Positions 52,396 through 61,399 of a DNA stretch of 64,000 bases are shown here, piece by piece (positions within the stretch are counted from its first letter, which is position 1; every line of letters begins with the position of its first letter). Below the pieces are notes generated by a model. The model made no database searches. It was not told the origin of the DNA and saw only the letters and a program-made list of their open reading frames with translations. The translations under genes and the position numbers were made by a program. The DNA comes from CADEED01 sp043747835 (lineage in GTDB: Bacteria > Pseudomonadota > Gammaproteobacteria > Steroidobacterales > Steroidobacteraceae), in assembly GCA_043747835.1 (NCBI GenBank), contig JAYTOK010000086.1, forward strand, positions 1-64,000. The letters run 5' to 3'.

Positions 52396-54453
52396 TTACT
52401 GAGCGGCAAGCGTACGCTCCATCGCGACGGTGCCGTCGGGGCGCAATAGTTTGACCACGAGGTCGAATGGCGTGGGTTTGTCGCGCGCGGGCACGCCGGT
52501 GGCGACGCGCGAGCCCGCGACATCGAGGGCGAGCGACCCGCCCGCGAACGCGCGATTCTCCGCGCCACGCAATTGCCAGGCGACCTGGTAGCCGCGCAGC
52601 GGGAAATGCGGCAGTTGGGTCGCTGCATTCGGCGTTACCGAGATCTCGAACGCGGCCGGAATCTCCTTGTCTTTTCGCGTCCAGCGCATCTCGATGCGCG
52701 CCGGCGCATTGAGCTCCGCCCACGCGAAGTACGAAGGCTTTCGCTGCCGGTTCGCATCGACGATGCCATGTTCGAGATAGCCACCTTCCTGTCCAGGCCA
52801 GAAGTAGCGCCGCGATTTGTAGTCCTGGTAGCACCACAGGATCGCGCCCGCGATCCAGTCGCGCTGCGCCAGCAGCGGCAACTGCTCGCGCAGGATCGAC
52901 ACGCGCATCTTGTCGGCCTCGACCGGGTTCGGCGCGAAGATGCCCGGAAATCCCAGCTCCGAGATGATCGCCATCTTGTTGGGGAACAGCCGGTCGACCT
53001 TGTCGAGCGCGGGGCCCAACGCTTCTCTCGGCCCGTGCCACGCGCCGAAGTACTGGTTCATCATGAGGAAGTCCGCGTCGTTCGCGGCCGACTCTTCGGC
53101 GCGCGCGAGCTTCGGCAGATTGTCGTCGGCGAGCGTGACGAATCGCTCCGGGTCGAGACTCTTGATGTAGTCGCGCATCTCGCGGAAGAAGCGGATGCCG
53201 CCTGGCGTGCCCGCGGCGCTTTCGTTGAGCACGCTCCAGGCGAACACGCTCGGGTGGTTGCCGAATTCCTCGATCAGCTCGCGCATCTGGTGTTTCGCGA
53301 GCGCGAGGTACTGCGGGTTCGAGAGCTGCTCCTCGCTCGCCTGCCAGATCGGGATCTCCGGGATCAGGAGGATGCCGCGCTCGTCCGCGAAATCGAACGC
53401 GGCTGGGTCCGGCGCGTAGTGCACGGGACGCGTCAGAGTCATGTTGAGACTCTTCATGTCTTCCCAATCGTGCAGCAGCGTGCCGCGCGTTTCCGCGGCG
53501 CCTTCCCACGGCGAGTCCGCGTGGCGAGTCATGCCGGTCAGGCGCACGTGCTCGCCGTTGATGTAGAGCTTGCGGTCGCGAATGGCGACGGTGCGTACGC
53601 CGAACCGGTCGCTCGCGCTCTCGAGCGTCTTGCCCGCGGCATCAAGGACTTCGACAGTCATGCGATAGAGCCGCGCATGGTCGAGATCCCAGAGCTCCGG
53701 CTTCTCGATGCCGAGCTCGAGGTCGACGACGGTCGCATCCGCGGCGAGCGCGACCGTGCGAGTGGCCACGACTTTGCCCGACGATGTCGTCACGAATGCG
53801 CGCAGCGACAACGGCTGCTTCGTGCGGCGCTCCACCGTCACGCGATTCGTGACGCTGGCCTTGCTGCCGTCCGTCTTCGCGCGGATGAACTGGCCCGCGA
53901 TGCGCACCGGCCCGTGGATGTCTATCCACACGTCGCGCGTGATTCCGCCGTACGCCCACCAGTCGTACCACGCATCCTTTGCGCCACGCGCGCCGAAACC
54001 CGGGATCGTGAACATGCCGGGACGGTTGTCGACCAGCACCGCGACGATGTTGGAATCCTTGAGTTGCGGCGCGATGTTGAACGAAAACCCGTGATACCCG
54101 CCTTCGTGCTCGAAGGCGCTCACGCCGTTGACGAAGACTCGCGCCTTGTAGAACACAGCGCCGAAGTGCAATTGCGCGATCGCGTCCGCGGGTAGTTTGG
54201 GGAGATCGAAGCGCTTGAAATACCAGACCTGACCCAGCAGCTCGTAACGCGATCCCGCGCGGTTCCAGGTGTGCGGCAGATCGACGATCTCGCCCGTGGG
54301 CGGCATGCGATCGGTGGGCCGCAGCGCCTTGGATTCCACGGGTTGCTCGACGAGCGTCCAGCCGCGATTGAGATCGACGCGCGTCGCGCCGGAATCTGCC
54401 ATCGCCGTGACGGCGAGCCACGGGAGCACGAGGAGACAGAGCAAGCGGCGCAT
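52396..54453 (-). CDS. Glycoside hydrolase family 2 beta-galactosidase-like protein
   Basis: A 685-residue exported GH2 enzyme. The signal peptide is MRRLLCLLVLPWLAVTAMA, followed by a sugar-binding jelly roll (about 20-190), an immunoglobulin-like domain (about 195-295) and the TIM barrel. The acid/base Glu is in WSVLNESAAG (near residue 400), and the probable nucleophile Glu in MAIISELGFPGIF (near 476). RLTGMTRHADSPW matches the usual GVNRHE site only loosely. The locus suggests it cuts beta-galactosides, though GH2 members can also be glucuronidases or mannosidases. Confidence 0.82.
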   Translation of the reverse strand: MRRLLCLLVLPWLAVTAMADSGATRVDLNRGWTLVEQPVESKALRPTDRMPPTGEIVDLPHTWNRAGSRYELLGQVWYFKRFDLPKLPADAIAQLHFGAVFYKARVFVNGVSAFEHEGGYHGFSFNIAPQLKDSNIVAVLVDNRPGMFTIPGFGARGAKDAWYDWWAYGGITRDVWIDIHGPVRIAGQFIRAKTDGSKASVTNRVTVERRTKQPLSLRAFVTTSSGKVVATRTVALAADATVVDLELGIEKPELWDLDHARLYRMTVEVLDAAGKTLESASDRFGVRTVAIRDRKLYINGEHVRLTGMTRHADSPWEGAAETRGTLLHDWEDMKSLNMTLTRPVHYAPDPAAFDFADERGILLIPEIPIWQASEEQLSNPQYLALAKHQMRELIEEFGNHPSVFAWSVLNESAAGTPGGIRFFREMRDYIKSLDPERFVTLADDNLPKLARAEESAANDADFLMMNQYFGAWHGPREALGPALDKVDRLFPNKMAIISELGFPGIFAPNPVEADKMRVSILREQLPLLAQRDWIAGAILWCYQDYKSRRYFWPGQEGGYLEHGIVDANRQRKPSYFAWAELNAPARIEMRWTRKDKEIPAAFEISVTPNAATQLPHFPLRGYQVAWQLRGAENRAFAGGSLALDVAGSRVATGVPARDKPTPFDLVVKLLRPDGTVAMERTLAAQ

Positions 54454-54475
54454 GGATTCTCCGGGAGACGAGAAG

Positions 54476-55405
54476 TCAGACGTAATGTGGCGCGACGATC
54501 TTTCGTTCGCCGATGAGAAACGCATCGGCGACCAGTTGAAACGGACGCCAGTCGACTTCGGATTTACCGACGGTCACGAGTTCGGCAAGGCGGGCATAGA
54601 GGCGCGGATATTCACCCGCGAGACCGGCATCGCTTGCGAGCGTCTTGCCGTCGATCGCGAGCGAGGCGCCGCCGTTCGATAGTTTGATCGTGCCGGACGT
54701 GGTCGTGAGTTCGATGTCCCAGCTCTGTTCGCCTTTCTGGCGGAAATCGAACTCGGCGGCGATCTCGACGCCTTCCGTCGTGCGCAGGCGGATGTTGGCC
54801 GCGATCGGCGCCTGCTGGTTCTCGGGAAATTCCAGCTGCGCGTTCTCGACGCTGACTTCATGCACCAGGATTTCGGTGAGCAGCGACAGCGCATTGATGC
54901 CGGGATCGAACACGCCGAAGCCGCCCGGATCGAAGATCCATTGCTGACCGGGATGCCACTGATGGACATCTTCCTTCCAGGTGATCTTGCCGCCGGTGAC
55001 TTTGCGCGTGCGCAGCCAACTACGCGCGGCGTCGACGCTCGCGGCGTGGCGTGAATGCCAGGTTTGGTAAAGCGTGCGTCCATGGCGCGCGGCTTCGTCG
55101 GCGAGCAAGGCGATCTGCCGCGTCGTCGCGGTCGGCGGCTTCTCGAGCATGACGTGTTTGCCCGAGCGCAATGCGGACAGCGCCGCGTCGAAGTGCGCGG
55201 TCGGCGGCGTGCAGATCGACACCACGTCGAGATCGGGCACGCCCGCGAGCATTGCCGCGAGGTCCGGAAAATTCGCGGTGCCTTCCACGGTCGCGTTGCG
55301 GCTCGCGCAGGCCACGAGCTGGAACTTCGGATTGGCACGCAACGCAGGGATGTGCTGATCGCGTGCGATCTTGCCGATACCGAGCAGGCCGACCTTGAGG
55401 GGCAT
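54476..55405 (-). CDS. Gfo/Idh/MocA-family D-galactose 1-dehydrogenase
   Basis: A 309-residue NAD(P)-dependent oxidoreductase. The start has AAGGAAG 5 bases upstream. The Rossmann motif is GLLGIGKIARDQHIPALRA (near residue 6), EKPPTATTRQ holds the conserved Lys, and KEDVHQWHPGQQWIFDPGG and GVFDPGINALSLLTEI strongly recall the Pseudomonas fluorescens galactose dehydrogenase as I remember it. It would oxidise D-galactose to D-galactonolactone, the first De Ley-Doudoroff step, feeding dgoK and dgoA downstream. Confidence 0.85.
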   Translation of the reverse strand: MPLKVGLLGIGKIARDQHIPALRANPKFQLVACASRNATVEGTANFPDLAAMLAGVPDLDVVSICTPPTAHFDAALSALRSGKHVMLEKPPTATTRQIALLADEAARHGRTLYQTWHSRHAASVDAARSWLRTRKVTGGKITWKEDVHQWHPGQQWIFDPGGFGVFDPGINALSLLTEILVHEVSVENAQLEFPENQQAPIAANIRLRTTEGVEIAAEFDFRQKGEQSWDIELTTTSGTIKLSNGGASLAIDGKTLASDAGLAGEYPRLYARLAELVTVGKSEVDWRPFQLVADAFLIGERKIVAPHYV

Positions 55406-55415
55406 GAAATCTTCC

Positions 55416-56549
55416 TTACTGAATACCGCGAATCGTCTTGAGGAAATCCGCCGCGGGCGTGAGTTCGTTGCCTGATCGGAAATCGAAGAGCGTGGCGTTT
55501 TCCCAGTGCGAACCCGTGCCCCAGCGCGTGGGGCAGCGAGTCGAGACCCAGGCGGGCTCCCAGTACACGACACCGACGCCGCCCGCGCGCAGTGTCATGC
55601 CGACGATGTCGTTCATGAACCGCTGCTGGCCACGCATCGTCGCAGGATAACCGCGATGCAGCGAGTCTTCACCCAGCAGGTTGGGCGCCTTGTCCCCGGC
55701 ATCGCGCAACGTGAACGGATACGAAACTTCAACGATCACGAAGGGACGGTCGAATCGCTTTCGCACGCGCGCGATGGCCGCCTCGGCCTGTGTGAGATTC
55801 GACGACGACCACTTTGGGTAGTAGCTGATGCCGATGAGATCGAAGTCGCGCACGCCGGCGGCCACCGCTGCCGCGAACCACGGCTCGACGTTCTCGGGCT
55901 GCGCGACGTGCAGCATCACCTTCGGGCTGGAACCATCGGCGGCGCGCGCCTCGCGCACCGCACGGATGCCCGCGTTGAGAATCTTCGCGTTGCGTGCCCA
56001 GTCGATCGGGTCTCCCTTCGTGTCGGCGGGCCGCAGCATCTGCGTATTTGTCTCGTTGCCCACCTGGACCATGTGCGGCAGCAGACCTTTCGAATTCAAC
56101 CGCGCGAGCACATCGCGCGTGTATTCGTAGACACGGACCGCGAGCTTGTCGGGATCGTCGATGTCCGCCTTCCACGAAGCGGGGATCGTCTGCTTCTGTG
56201 GGTCCGCCCAGTCGTCGGAATAGTGGAAGTCGAGCAGCACGTTCATGCCGGCCTTCTTCGCGCGCTCCATCGAACGCGTGACGTCCGCTTCGGTGCTGAA
56301 GTTCGTCCAGTCGGGGTTGTTCCAGAGCCGCAGGCGCACGAGGTTGGCGCCGCCCTGCGCGAACAACTCATACGGGTCGCGCACTTTGCCACCCGCGCGG
56401 AATTCCGCGCCGCAGCTTTCGACTTCGTTGACGTAGGACAGGTCGACGCCCGCGTAGTTGCTGGACTGGCCGGTGACGGCTGCGGGCGGAGCGCCGCTGG
56501 CCGACGTCGCCATCGAGAGCAGCAGGAGCGTGTACGAAACGTTCTTCAT
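55416..56549 (-). CDS. GH53 arabinogalactan endo-beta-1,4-galactanase
   Basis: A 377-residue exported galactanase that cuts beta-1,4-galactan side chains of pectin. The signal peptide is MKNVSYTLLLLSMATSASG. GH53 hallmarks are FAQGGANLVRLRLWNNP (near residue 60), VLLDFHYSDDWADP, the acid/base Glu in MVQVGNETNTQML (near 160), the nucleophile Glu in FVIVEVSYPFT (near 265) and the C-terminal GVVYWEPAWVS. Two adjacent ATGs (56552, 56549) follow a GGGGGG ribosome-binding site. It lies just after a terminator-like hairpin downstream of the TonB receptor gene. Confidence 0.92.
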   Translation of the reverse strand: MKNVSYTLLLLSMATSASGAPPAAVTGQSSNYAGVDLSYVNEVESCGAEFRAGGKVRDPYELFAQGGANLVRLRLWNNPDWTNFSTEADVTRSMERAKKAGMNVLLDFHYSDDWADPQKQTIPASWKADIDDPDKLAVRVYEYTRDVLARLNSKGLLPHMVQVGNETNTQMLRPADTKGDPIDWARNAKILNAGIRAVREARAADGSSPKVMLHVAQPENVEPWFAAAVAAGVRDFDLIGISYYPKWSSSNLTQAEAAIARVRKRFDRPFVIVEVSYPFTLRDAGDKAPNLLGEDSLHRGYPATMRGQQRFMNDIVGMTLRAGGVGVVYWEPAWVSTRCPTRWGTGSHWENATLFDFRSGNELTPAADFLKTIRGIQ

Positions 56550-56566
56550 CATGGCCCCCCAAGAAA

Positions 56567-56595
56567 AATGCGCGGGGAGAGGCTCCCCGCGCATT
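56567..56595 (-). terminator. Stem-loop between the TonB receptor and galactanase genes
   Basis: A perfect 13-bp stem (AATGCGCGGGGAG and its complement) with a three-base loop spans 56567-56595, and on the minus strand it runs into TTTTTCTT. It starts 22 bases after the receptor stop and ends about 18 bases before the galactanase start. It probably terminates most transcripts, giving high receptor and lower enzyme expression. Confidence 0.8.
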
Positions 56596-56616
56596 CGAGA
56601 TTACGCCTCTTCGCGA

Positions 56617-59253
56617 TCAGTACTTGAACGTGAAGTCGAGCAGCGCGCGGCGGCCGTAGACGTCATACGAGCCCAGGCGATTCGTATCGTTGTCACGCGT
56701 CGTCAGGCTGCGCTCATTCGTCAGGTTGTTCACCTGGAAGCGAAGACCGATCGAATCGTTGATCTGGTACGACGTGCTGAAGTCGAGAAGCGACTCTTCG
56801 GCGAGCGTACGCAGATCCGCGCCGTTCCATCCCGGGATGGTCGTGGACGGTGAGGTGTACTTGTAGCCGACACGTGCTTCGAAACCCGAGCGGCTGTACC
56901 AGAGGTCCAGCGTGGCGTTGTGCTCAGCCCAGCCCGCGACGGGCAGAGGATTCTCCGCGGGGTAGAACTCCTGCACATCGGCGTCGGCATACGCGTAGTT
57001 GAAGTAGATGCCGAAGTCCTTGAGCGCGCCCGCGAACGGCGTCTGGAACGTGAATTCCGCGCCCGCGATGCCGCCACCCTCGCCGTTGAACGGTCCGGTG
57101 ACCGCGTACGTCGTGCCGTCGATCGTAACGGGTTCGGTCGTGTAGCCGATGTGGCTGTCGACGTCCTTGTAGTACACGGCCAGCGCGATCAACGCTTCGG
57201 GCTTGAAGTACCACTCGTACGAAACGTCGAGCTGGTTGGCGACGAACGCATCGAGCGTCGGGTTGCCGCCGCTGCCGGTGGCCGGCGGCGTCGTGTTCCA
57301 AAGCTGACGCGACGCGCGCAGTTCGTCGAGCGGCGGACGCGCGATCACGCGACCGAGTCCGACGCGCAGCTTGCGGTCTTCGGCGAGATTGAAGTTGAAG
57401 TTCACGCTCGGCAGGACTTCGGTGTAGTCGTGATCGATGCTGAGCGGCAGCAGTGCGCCGCCGTTCACCGAGCCGAAGCCCGTGCTCGTGGTCTCCGTCT
57501 GCACGACGCGAACGCCCGCGTTGGCATTGAAGCCGATCGAGCCCAGCGAACCTTCGAAGCGCACCTTCGTGTATGCCTCCATTACCGACTCCTCGACGCC
57601 CCAGATGCTGCTCTGGACGATCGCCATCGGATTCACGGGCATGCCGCCATACACGGCGTCGATGATTTCATCGAAGTCGCCATTGAGCAGCGGCGGAACG
57701 TCGAACTCGCCGATGCGGTAGCTGGTGAACAGAGAGGCCGGCAATGCGGTGCCGTTGGTCGGCGAGATGAATTCCTGCTGGCGGCGGAAGAAGTCCTTGT
57801 CGCGCTCCGATCGGCGCACGCCGAACGCAAGCGACTTGAGCGAGCCGCCTTCGAACTCGCGGGTGAGATCAAGACGCAAGGCGGAGAGCTCGTCCTGCAG
57901 GTTGTCGGGACCGTCGGAAAGGCCCGGCAGCCAGTTGGGCGAGGACTGCGCCATCGCGGACGGGTCTTCGCTCAACGTAAGCCAGGGCTTGTTGCCCGCC
58001 GACATGTCGAACGACATCGTGGCGGGATAGACCTCGCTGCGGAACGCGGCCCACCGGTTCGCGCGCTCGGCGTTCGAGTGCGAGAGGTCGGCGACGAAAT
58101 TCCAGGATCCGATGTCGAATCTGCCGTTCAAGCCGGTGACGAAGAGATCCTTGTCTTCGGTGTACTGCGCGATCACGTTGGTGACGGACGCGTAGCAATT
58201 GTCGAGCGTCGCCGCGACGACGACGTCGCCCACGAGCGTGTAGCTGGACGCCGGCGCGTTGTAGCAACCCGCGCTGCCGTTCGCCCAGTTGCCCGTCGTG
58301 CCGTTACGGCCGAACCAGGCCTGATTCTGGTCTTCGTCGATCGTGAACTTCGAGTACATCGCATCGAAGTTGATCTCGCCGGTGTCGCCCAAGCGAAACC
58401 CGAGCGCCACGTTCGCGCCGAATCGACCCTGCTCCAGCTTCTTCACCTCGGTTTGCGCGCCCCAGGGTGTCGGGTTCGGCGTGCCGTCGCCGTCGAGATC
58501 GCCTGTCGCATTGCCGGGATTGCTGACGCCGTCGTTGAAGCCCCAGCCCTGGAACGATTGATACCCGTTCTTCTGCTTCTGGCCGGTAACGCCGATGTTG
58601 AACGCGAAGTTGTCGCCGATCGACTTCGTGAAGCTGCCACTGCCGCGATAACCGTACGGGTCGTAGTCGGGGAAATCCGTGCCGCCTTCGTACCAGACCG
58701 GGCCGGCGCGCAGCAGCAGCGTCGGGCCCGAATAGTTCAGCGGGCGAATCGTCTTGATGTCGATCGTGCCCGCGACACCGCCCGCGACCAGATCCGCGGA
58801 CTGCGATTTGTAGACGTCGACGCCGGAGACGACTTCGGAAGGATAGATCTCCCAACGCACGTTGCGGTTGGGCTCGGAAGAAGCGACTTCGCGGCCGTTC
58901 ACGAGACCGAGCACCAGACGCGGACCCAGGCCGCGCATCGCTGCCTGACTCTGGTTGCCACGATCGCGCGAACCGCTGACGCCGGGAAGGCGAACGAGCG
59001 TCTCCGCGATGGTCACATCCGGCAACGCGCCTATGTCACCGCCGGAGATCGCATCGACGACGAGGTCGGAATTGCGCTTTACCTCGAGTGCGCCCTGCAG
59101 GCTGGCGCGATACCCGGTGACGACGACTTCGGAGAGCTCCTCGCCTCCGTTGTTGCCTGCTGGCGCGTCCTGCGCGACGGCCGGATTGCTGACGAAATTG
59201 CTGGCGGAAAGCGCGGCTAGATAGGCCAACGCCTTTTTGTGCGTGAATTGCAT
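56617..59253 (-). CDS. TonB-dependent outer-membrane receptor
   Basis: An 878-residue receptor with a signal peptide (ending NPAVAQ, about residue 27) and a carbohydrate-type plug domain (EVVVTGYRASLQGALEVKRNSDLVVDAI, in parts, near 43), where the TonB box is probably ELSEVVVTG. A 22-strand barrel follows, ending RRALLDFTFKY with the C-terminal aromatic needed for assembly. The CASLQGAL..K.....V.DAI style is that of Xanthomonas/Caulobacter sugar receptors. As the first structural gene before GH53 it likely imports galactooligosaccharides. The ribosome-binding site is strong (GGGGGGAG). Confidence 0.93.
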   Translation of the reverse strand: MQFTHKKALAYLAALSASNFVSNPAVAQDAPAGNNGGEELSEVVVTGYRASLQGALEVKRNSDLVVDAISGGDIGALPDVTIAETLVRLPGVSGSRDRGNQSQAAMRGLGPRLVLGLVNGREVASSEPNRNVRWEIYPSEVVSGVDVYKSQSADLVAGGVAGTIDIKTIRPLNYSGPTLLLRAGPVWYEGGTDFPDYDPYGYRGSGSFTKSIGDNFAFNIGVTGQKQKNGYQSFQGWGFNDGVSNPGNATGDLDGDGTPNPTPWGAQTEVKKLEQGRFGANVALGFRLGDTGEINFDAMYSKFTIDEDQNQAWFGRNGTTGNWANGSAGCYNAPASSYTLVGDVVVAATLDNCYASVTNVIAQYTEDKDLFVTGLNGRFDIGSWNFVADLSHSNAERANRWAAFRSEVYPATMSFDMSAGNKPWLTLSEDPSAMAQSSPNWLPGLSDGPDNLQDELSALRLDLTREFEGGSLKSLAFGVRRSERDKDFFRRQQEFISPTNGTALPASLFTSYRIGEFDVPPLLNGDFDEIIDAVYGGMPVNPMAIVQSSIWGVEESVMEAYTKVRFEGSLGSIGFNANAGVRVVQTETTSTGFGSVNGGALLPLSIDHDYTEVLPSVNFNFNLAEDRKLRVGLGRVIARPPLDELRASRQLWNTTPPATGSGGNPTLDAFVANQLDVSYEWYFKPEALIALAVYYKDVDSHIGYTTEPVTIDGTTYAVTGPFNGEGGGIAGAEFTFQTPFAGALKDFGIYFNYAYADADVQEFYPAENPLPVAGWAEHNATLDLWYSRSGFEARVGYKYTSPSTTIPGWNGADLRTLAEESLLDFSTSYQINDSIGLRFQVNNLTNERSLTTRDNDTNRLGSYDVYGRRALLDFTFKY

Positions 59254-59288
59254 GTGACTCCCCCCCGGGACATGGATGACGATCGCTG

Positions 59289-59370
59289 CGTCGAAACAAC
59301 ACGAAATCGATTAATAGTATAAATATGCGCCGAGGGTATTGGCGCCGTCAACTGCGGCGTGTGTTACCGC
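59289..59370 (-). promoter_or_regulatory. Candidate promoter region of the TonB receptor gene
   Basis: In the 177-base spacer before the receptor, the minus strand carries a TTGACG and, 18 bases on, CATATT, followed by the AT-rich TATACTATTAATCG. The AT-rich part could hold the operator for the neighbouring GntR regulator, but I see no clear palindrome. Confidence 0.35.
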
Positions 59371-59430
59371 TCTCGCGCCGTCGCGATTTGTTATCGCGCA
59401 ACAACGGAAATGGATCGCTCGCGCGATCCG

Positions 59431-60144
59431 TCAGTCTTTGGATTTGTCGTTGTTCGCGCGGTCGGCGCGTATCACGAGCATCAAGGCTTCCTTGATCAGC
59501 TCGCGGCAGGCCTTCGCGGCGGAGTCCGCGTTCCCGCTCTTGATCGCGCGGTAGATCTTCTCGTGCGCGTCGAAGTCCGCGACCGCGCCCTTCGTCTTGT
59601 TGGTCAGGCGGATGGAGAAGCGCAGCGCGGTTTCCACGATCGGCGTGAGCTGGTGGTAGAAGCGGTTGTGGCTGATCTCGAGGATCGTCGCGTGGAATGC
59701 GATATCGGCGGCGACGGAGTCGAAGTGCCCGCTCATTGCGCCGCGCATCTTCTCGAGTCGTTGCTTGAGCAACGCGAGATCGGCTTCGGTCGCATTGGTC
59801 GCGGCCAACGCCGCGGCGGCGGGTTCGATCCCGATGCGCACTTCGAGGAACTCGCGCACGAGACTGTGCGAGAAGTGGCGGTCGAGGATCCAGGTCAGCA
59901 CCTCGGCATCGAGCAGGTCCCACCGGTCTTCGGTATGCACGTACGTGCCGACACGCGGCCGCTGGCCGATGAGTCCTTTCGTCGAGAGGATCTTCACCGC
60001 CTCGCGCATGACCGTGCGGCTCGCGCCGAATTTCTTGCCGAGCTCGGCTTCGATCGGCAGCGGCTTCCCGGCGGGAAGCTCGCCACGCACGATGGACGAC
60101 CCGAGCTTCTGCACGAGCGATTGGGTCAGATTGACGCCGGCCAT
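59431..60144 (-). CDS. GntR-family (FadR subfamily) transcriptional regulator
   Basis: A 237-residue repressor. The N-terminal winged helix (LVQKLGSSIVRGELPAGKPLPIEAELGKKFGASRTVMREAVKIL, in parts, residues about 10-55) is followed by the all-helical FCD ligand domain with metal-ligand residues of the type D..FH..I (ADIAFHATILEISHNR) and late His residues. FadR-type regulators commonly bind sugar acids, so a galactonate-like inducer is plausible. It sits directly upstream of the TonB receptor on the same strand and probably controls the galactan locus. Confidence 0.88.
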   Translation of the reverse strand: MAGVNLTQSLVQKLGSSIVRGELPAGKPLPIEAELGKKFGASRTVMREAVKILSTKGLIGQRPRVGTYVHTEDRWDLLDAEVLTWILDRHFSHSLVREFLEVRIGIEPAAAALAATNATEADLALLKQRLEKMRGAMSGHFDSVAADIAFHATILEISHNRFYHQLTPIVETALRFSIRLTNKTKGAVADFDAHEKIYRAIKSGNADSAAKACRELIKEALMLVIRADRANNDKSKD

Positions 60145-60206
60145 GGTTACCGAAATGCTGGAAAAGCGTGCGCTACGCTAACACGAGCGCGCCGCGCGAT
60201 ACGAAA

Positions 60207-61271
60207 TCAGTTCGCGACGAGCTCCACGCGACGATTCTTGCCGCGCCCCGCGTCGTCAGTGTTCGGCGCGACTGGACTGGCATAAGAAACGCCGAAGGCC
60301 TGCAATCGCTTTGCATCGATCTTGTATTGCGAAACCAGCTGCTCCACGACCGCCTCCGCGCGACGCTTCGAAAGATCCAGGTTCGGCGCGAAGCCGCCGA
60401 CGTTGTCCGTATGCCCGACGACGAGCAACTTGAGCGAGCGGTTCGCCGCCAGCAGCTTCGCGATCTCGTCCATCGTCGCCCTGGACGCAGCCTTCACCTC
60501 GGTCTTACCGGAGTCGAAGAGGATGCCGTATAGCGCGACGCGCCCCGATGTCGTGATCGACGCAATCATGTCGCTCGCGCTCGGCGTGTCCATGGTCTGC
60601 GCCATCGCTTTCGTCTCGAGCGTGTCGACCATCGCGAACGTGCGGCCATTGAAATTCTTGCAGTCGGCCGATGCCTCGATGGTGAAGGCCAGCACGGTGG
60701 CGTGGGTGTTGCCCGAGGGAATCTCGAGCGCCGTGAAACGCTGCTCGGCGAGCTTGTTGCTCACCGCGCAGTGCGCCGGGCTGTTGAACTTGTCGAGCAC
60801 CTTGTCCATCGGCCAGAGGAATATGCCGATGCTCTGGTTGCCGCCGCCACCCGAGGAGACAGTGCGCTGTCCGCCGCCGCACTCGACGCCGAGACACTCA
60901 TACAACGATTTTCCGCCCTTGGCTTTAGCGGCGTTCTGGTAGTTGCGGATCGCGGCGAGCGGCGACGTGCCTTCGGGCAGCAGATAGACGTAGTGCTGCC
61001 GACGGCCCTCGAGTTCGAGCTTCGAAGACGGCGCGTGGACCGCGTTGTTCTTGTTGTCGCGCTGGCCGGGCACGACCTTGAGCGTGTCCAGCGGGATCGT
61101 CAGCGTGTCGTAGTCCGCGCCGGTGTAGGTGATCAGCTTCGAGCCGGTGAACCGGCCGAGCGGTGCCGGATCCTTCGCGTTCGCGAGGTCCGCGGCGGGC
61201 ACGGGCGTGACGGCCGCCAAGGCCGCCCGAACAGACAGCAACGACAACACGAAAATAGCTAGTGCGCGCAT
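60207..61271 (-). CDS. OmpA-family outer-membrane protein
   Basis: A 354-residue exported protein. The start has GGAGA upstream and a signal peptide (MRALAIFVLSLLSVRAALA). The N-terminal domain of about 200 residues is unfamiliar, with an ECLGVECGGG Cys pair and a Gly-rich loop. The C-terminal OmpA domain (about 235-350) has the peptidoglycan-binding pattern GILFDSGKTEVKAAS, LLVVGHTDNVGG, LSKRRAEAVVEQL, GVSYASPVAPN and GKNRRVEL. The ligand Asp and Arg are both kept. It is a single-gene unit. Confidence 0.85.
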   Translation of the reverse strand: MRALAIFVLSLLSVRAALAAVTPVPAADLANAKDPAPLGRFTGSKLITYTGADYDTLTIPLDTLKVVPGQRDNKNNAVHAPSSKLELEGRRQHYVYLLPEGTSPLAAIRNYQNAAKAKGGKSLYECLGVECGGGQRTVSSGGGGNQSIGIFLWPMDKVLDKFNSPAHCAVSNKLAEQRFTALEIPSGNTHATVLAFTIEASADCKNFNGRTFAMVDTLETKAMAQTMDTPSASDMIASITTSGRVALYGILFDSGKTEVKAASRATMDEIAKLLAANRSLKLLVVGHTDNVGGFAPNLDLSKRRAEAVVEQLVSQYKIDAKRLQAFGVSYASPVAPNTDDAGRGKNRRVELVAN

Positions 61272-61399
61272 TCCGCTCTCCGAGGCATGTAGTTGGGCGG
61301 GAGCGAGACTAACTGATTGCGCGGTCGCGCCGCATTGGTCGCCATCGACCGACAGCCGCCCGATGGAGTGCGACTCGATGCCAGGCCGCCGGGCCGGAT

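Noticed and set aside
52573..54195. 540-codon plus-strand frame
   Set aside because: Antisense to the GH2 gene; no start signal or domain.
56920..59220. 766-codon open frame on the plus strand
   Set aside because: Fully antisense to the TonB receptor; Arg/Val/Asp-rich composition typical of frames opposite GC-rich genes.
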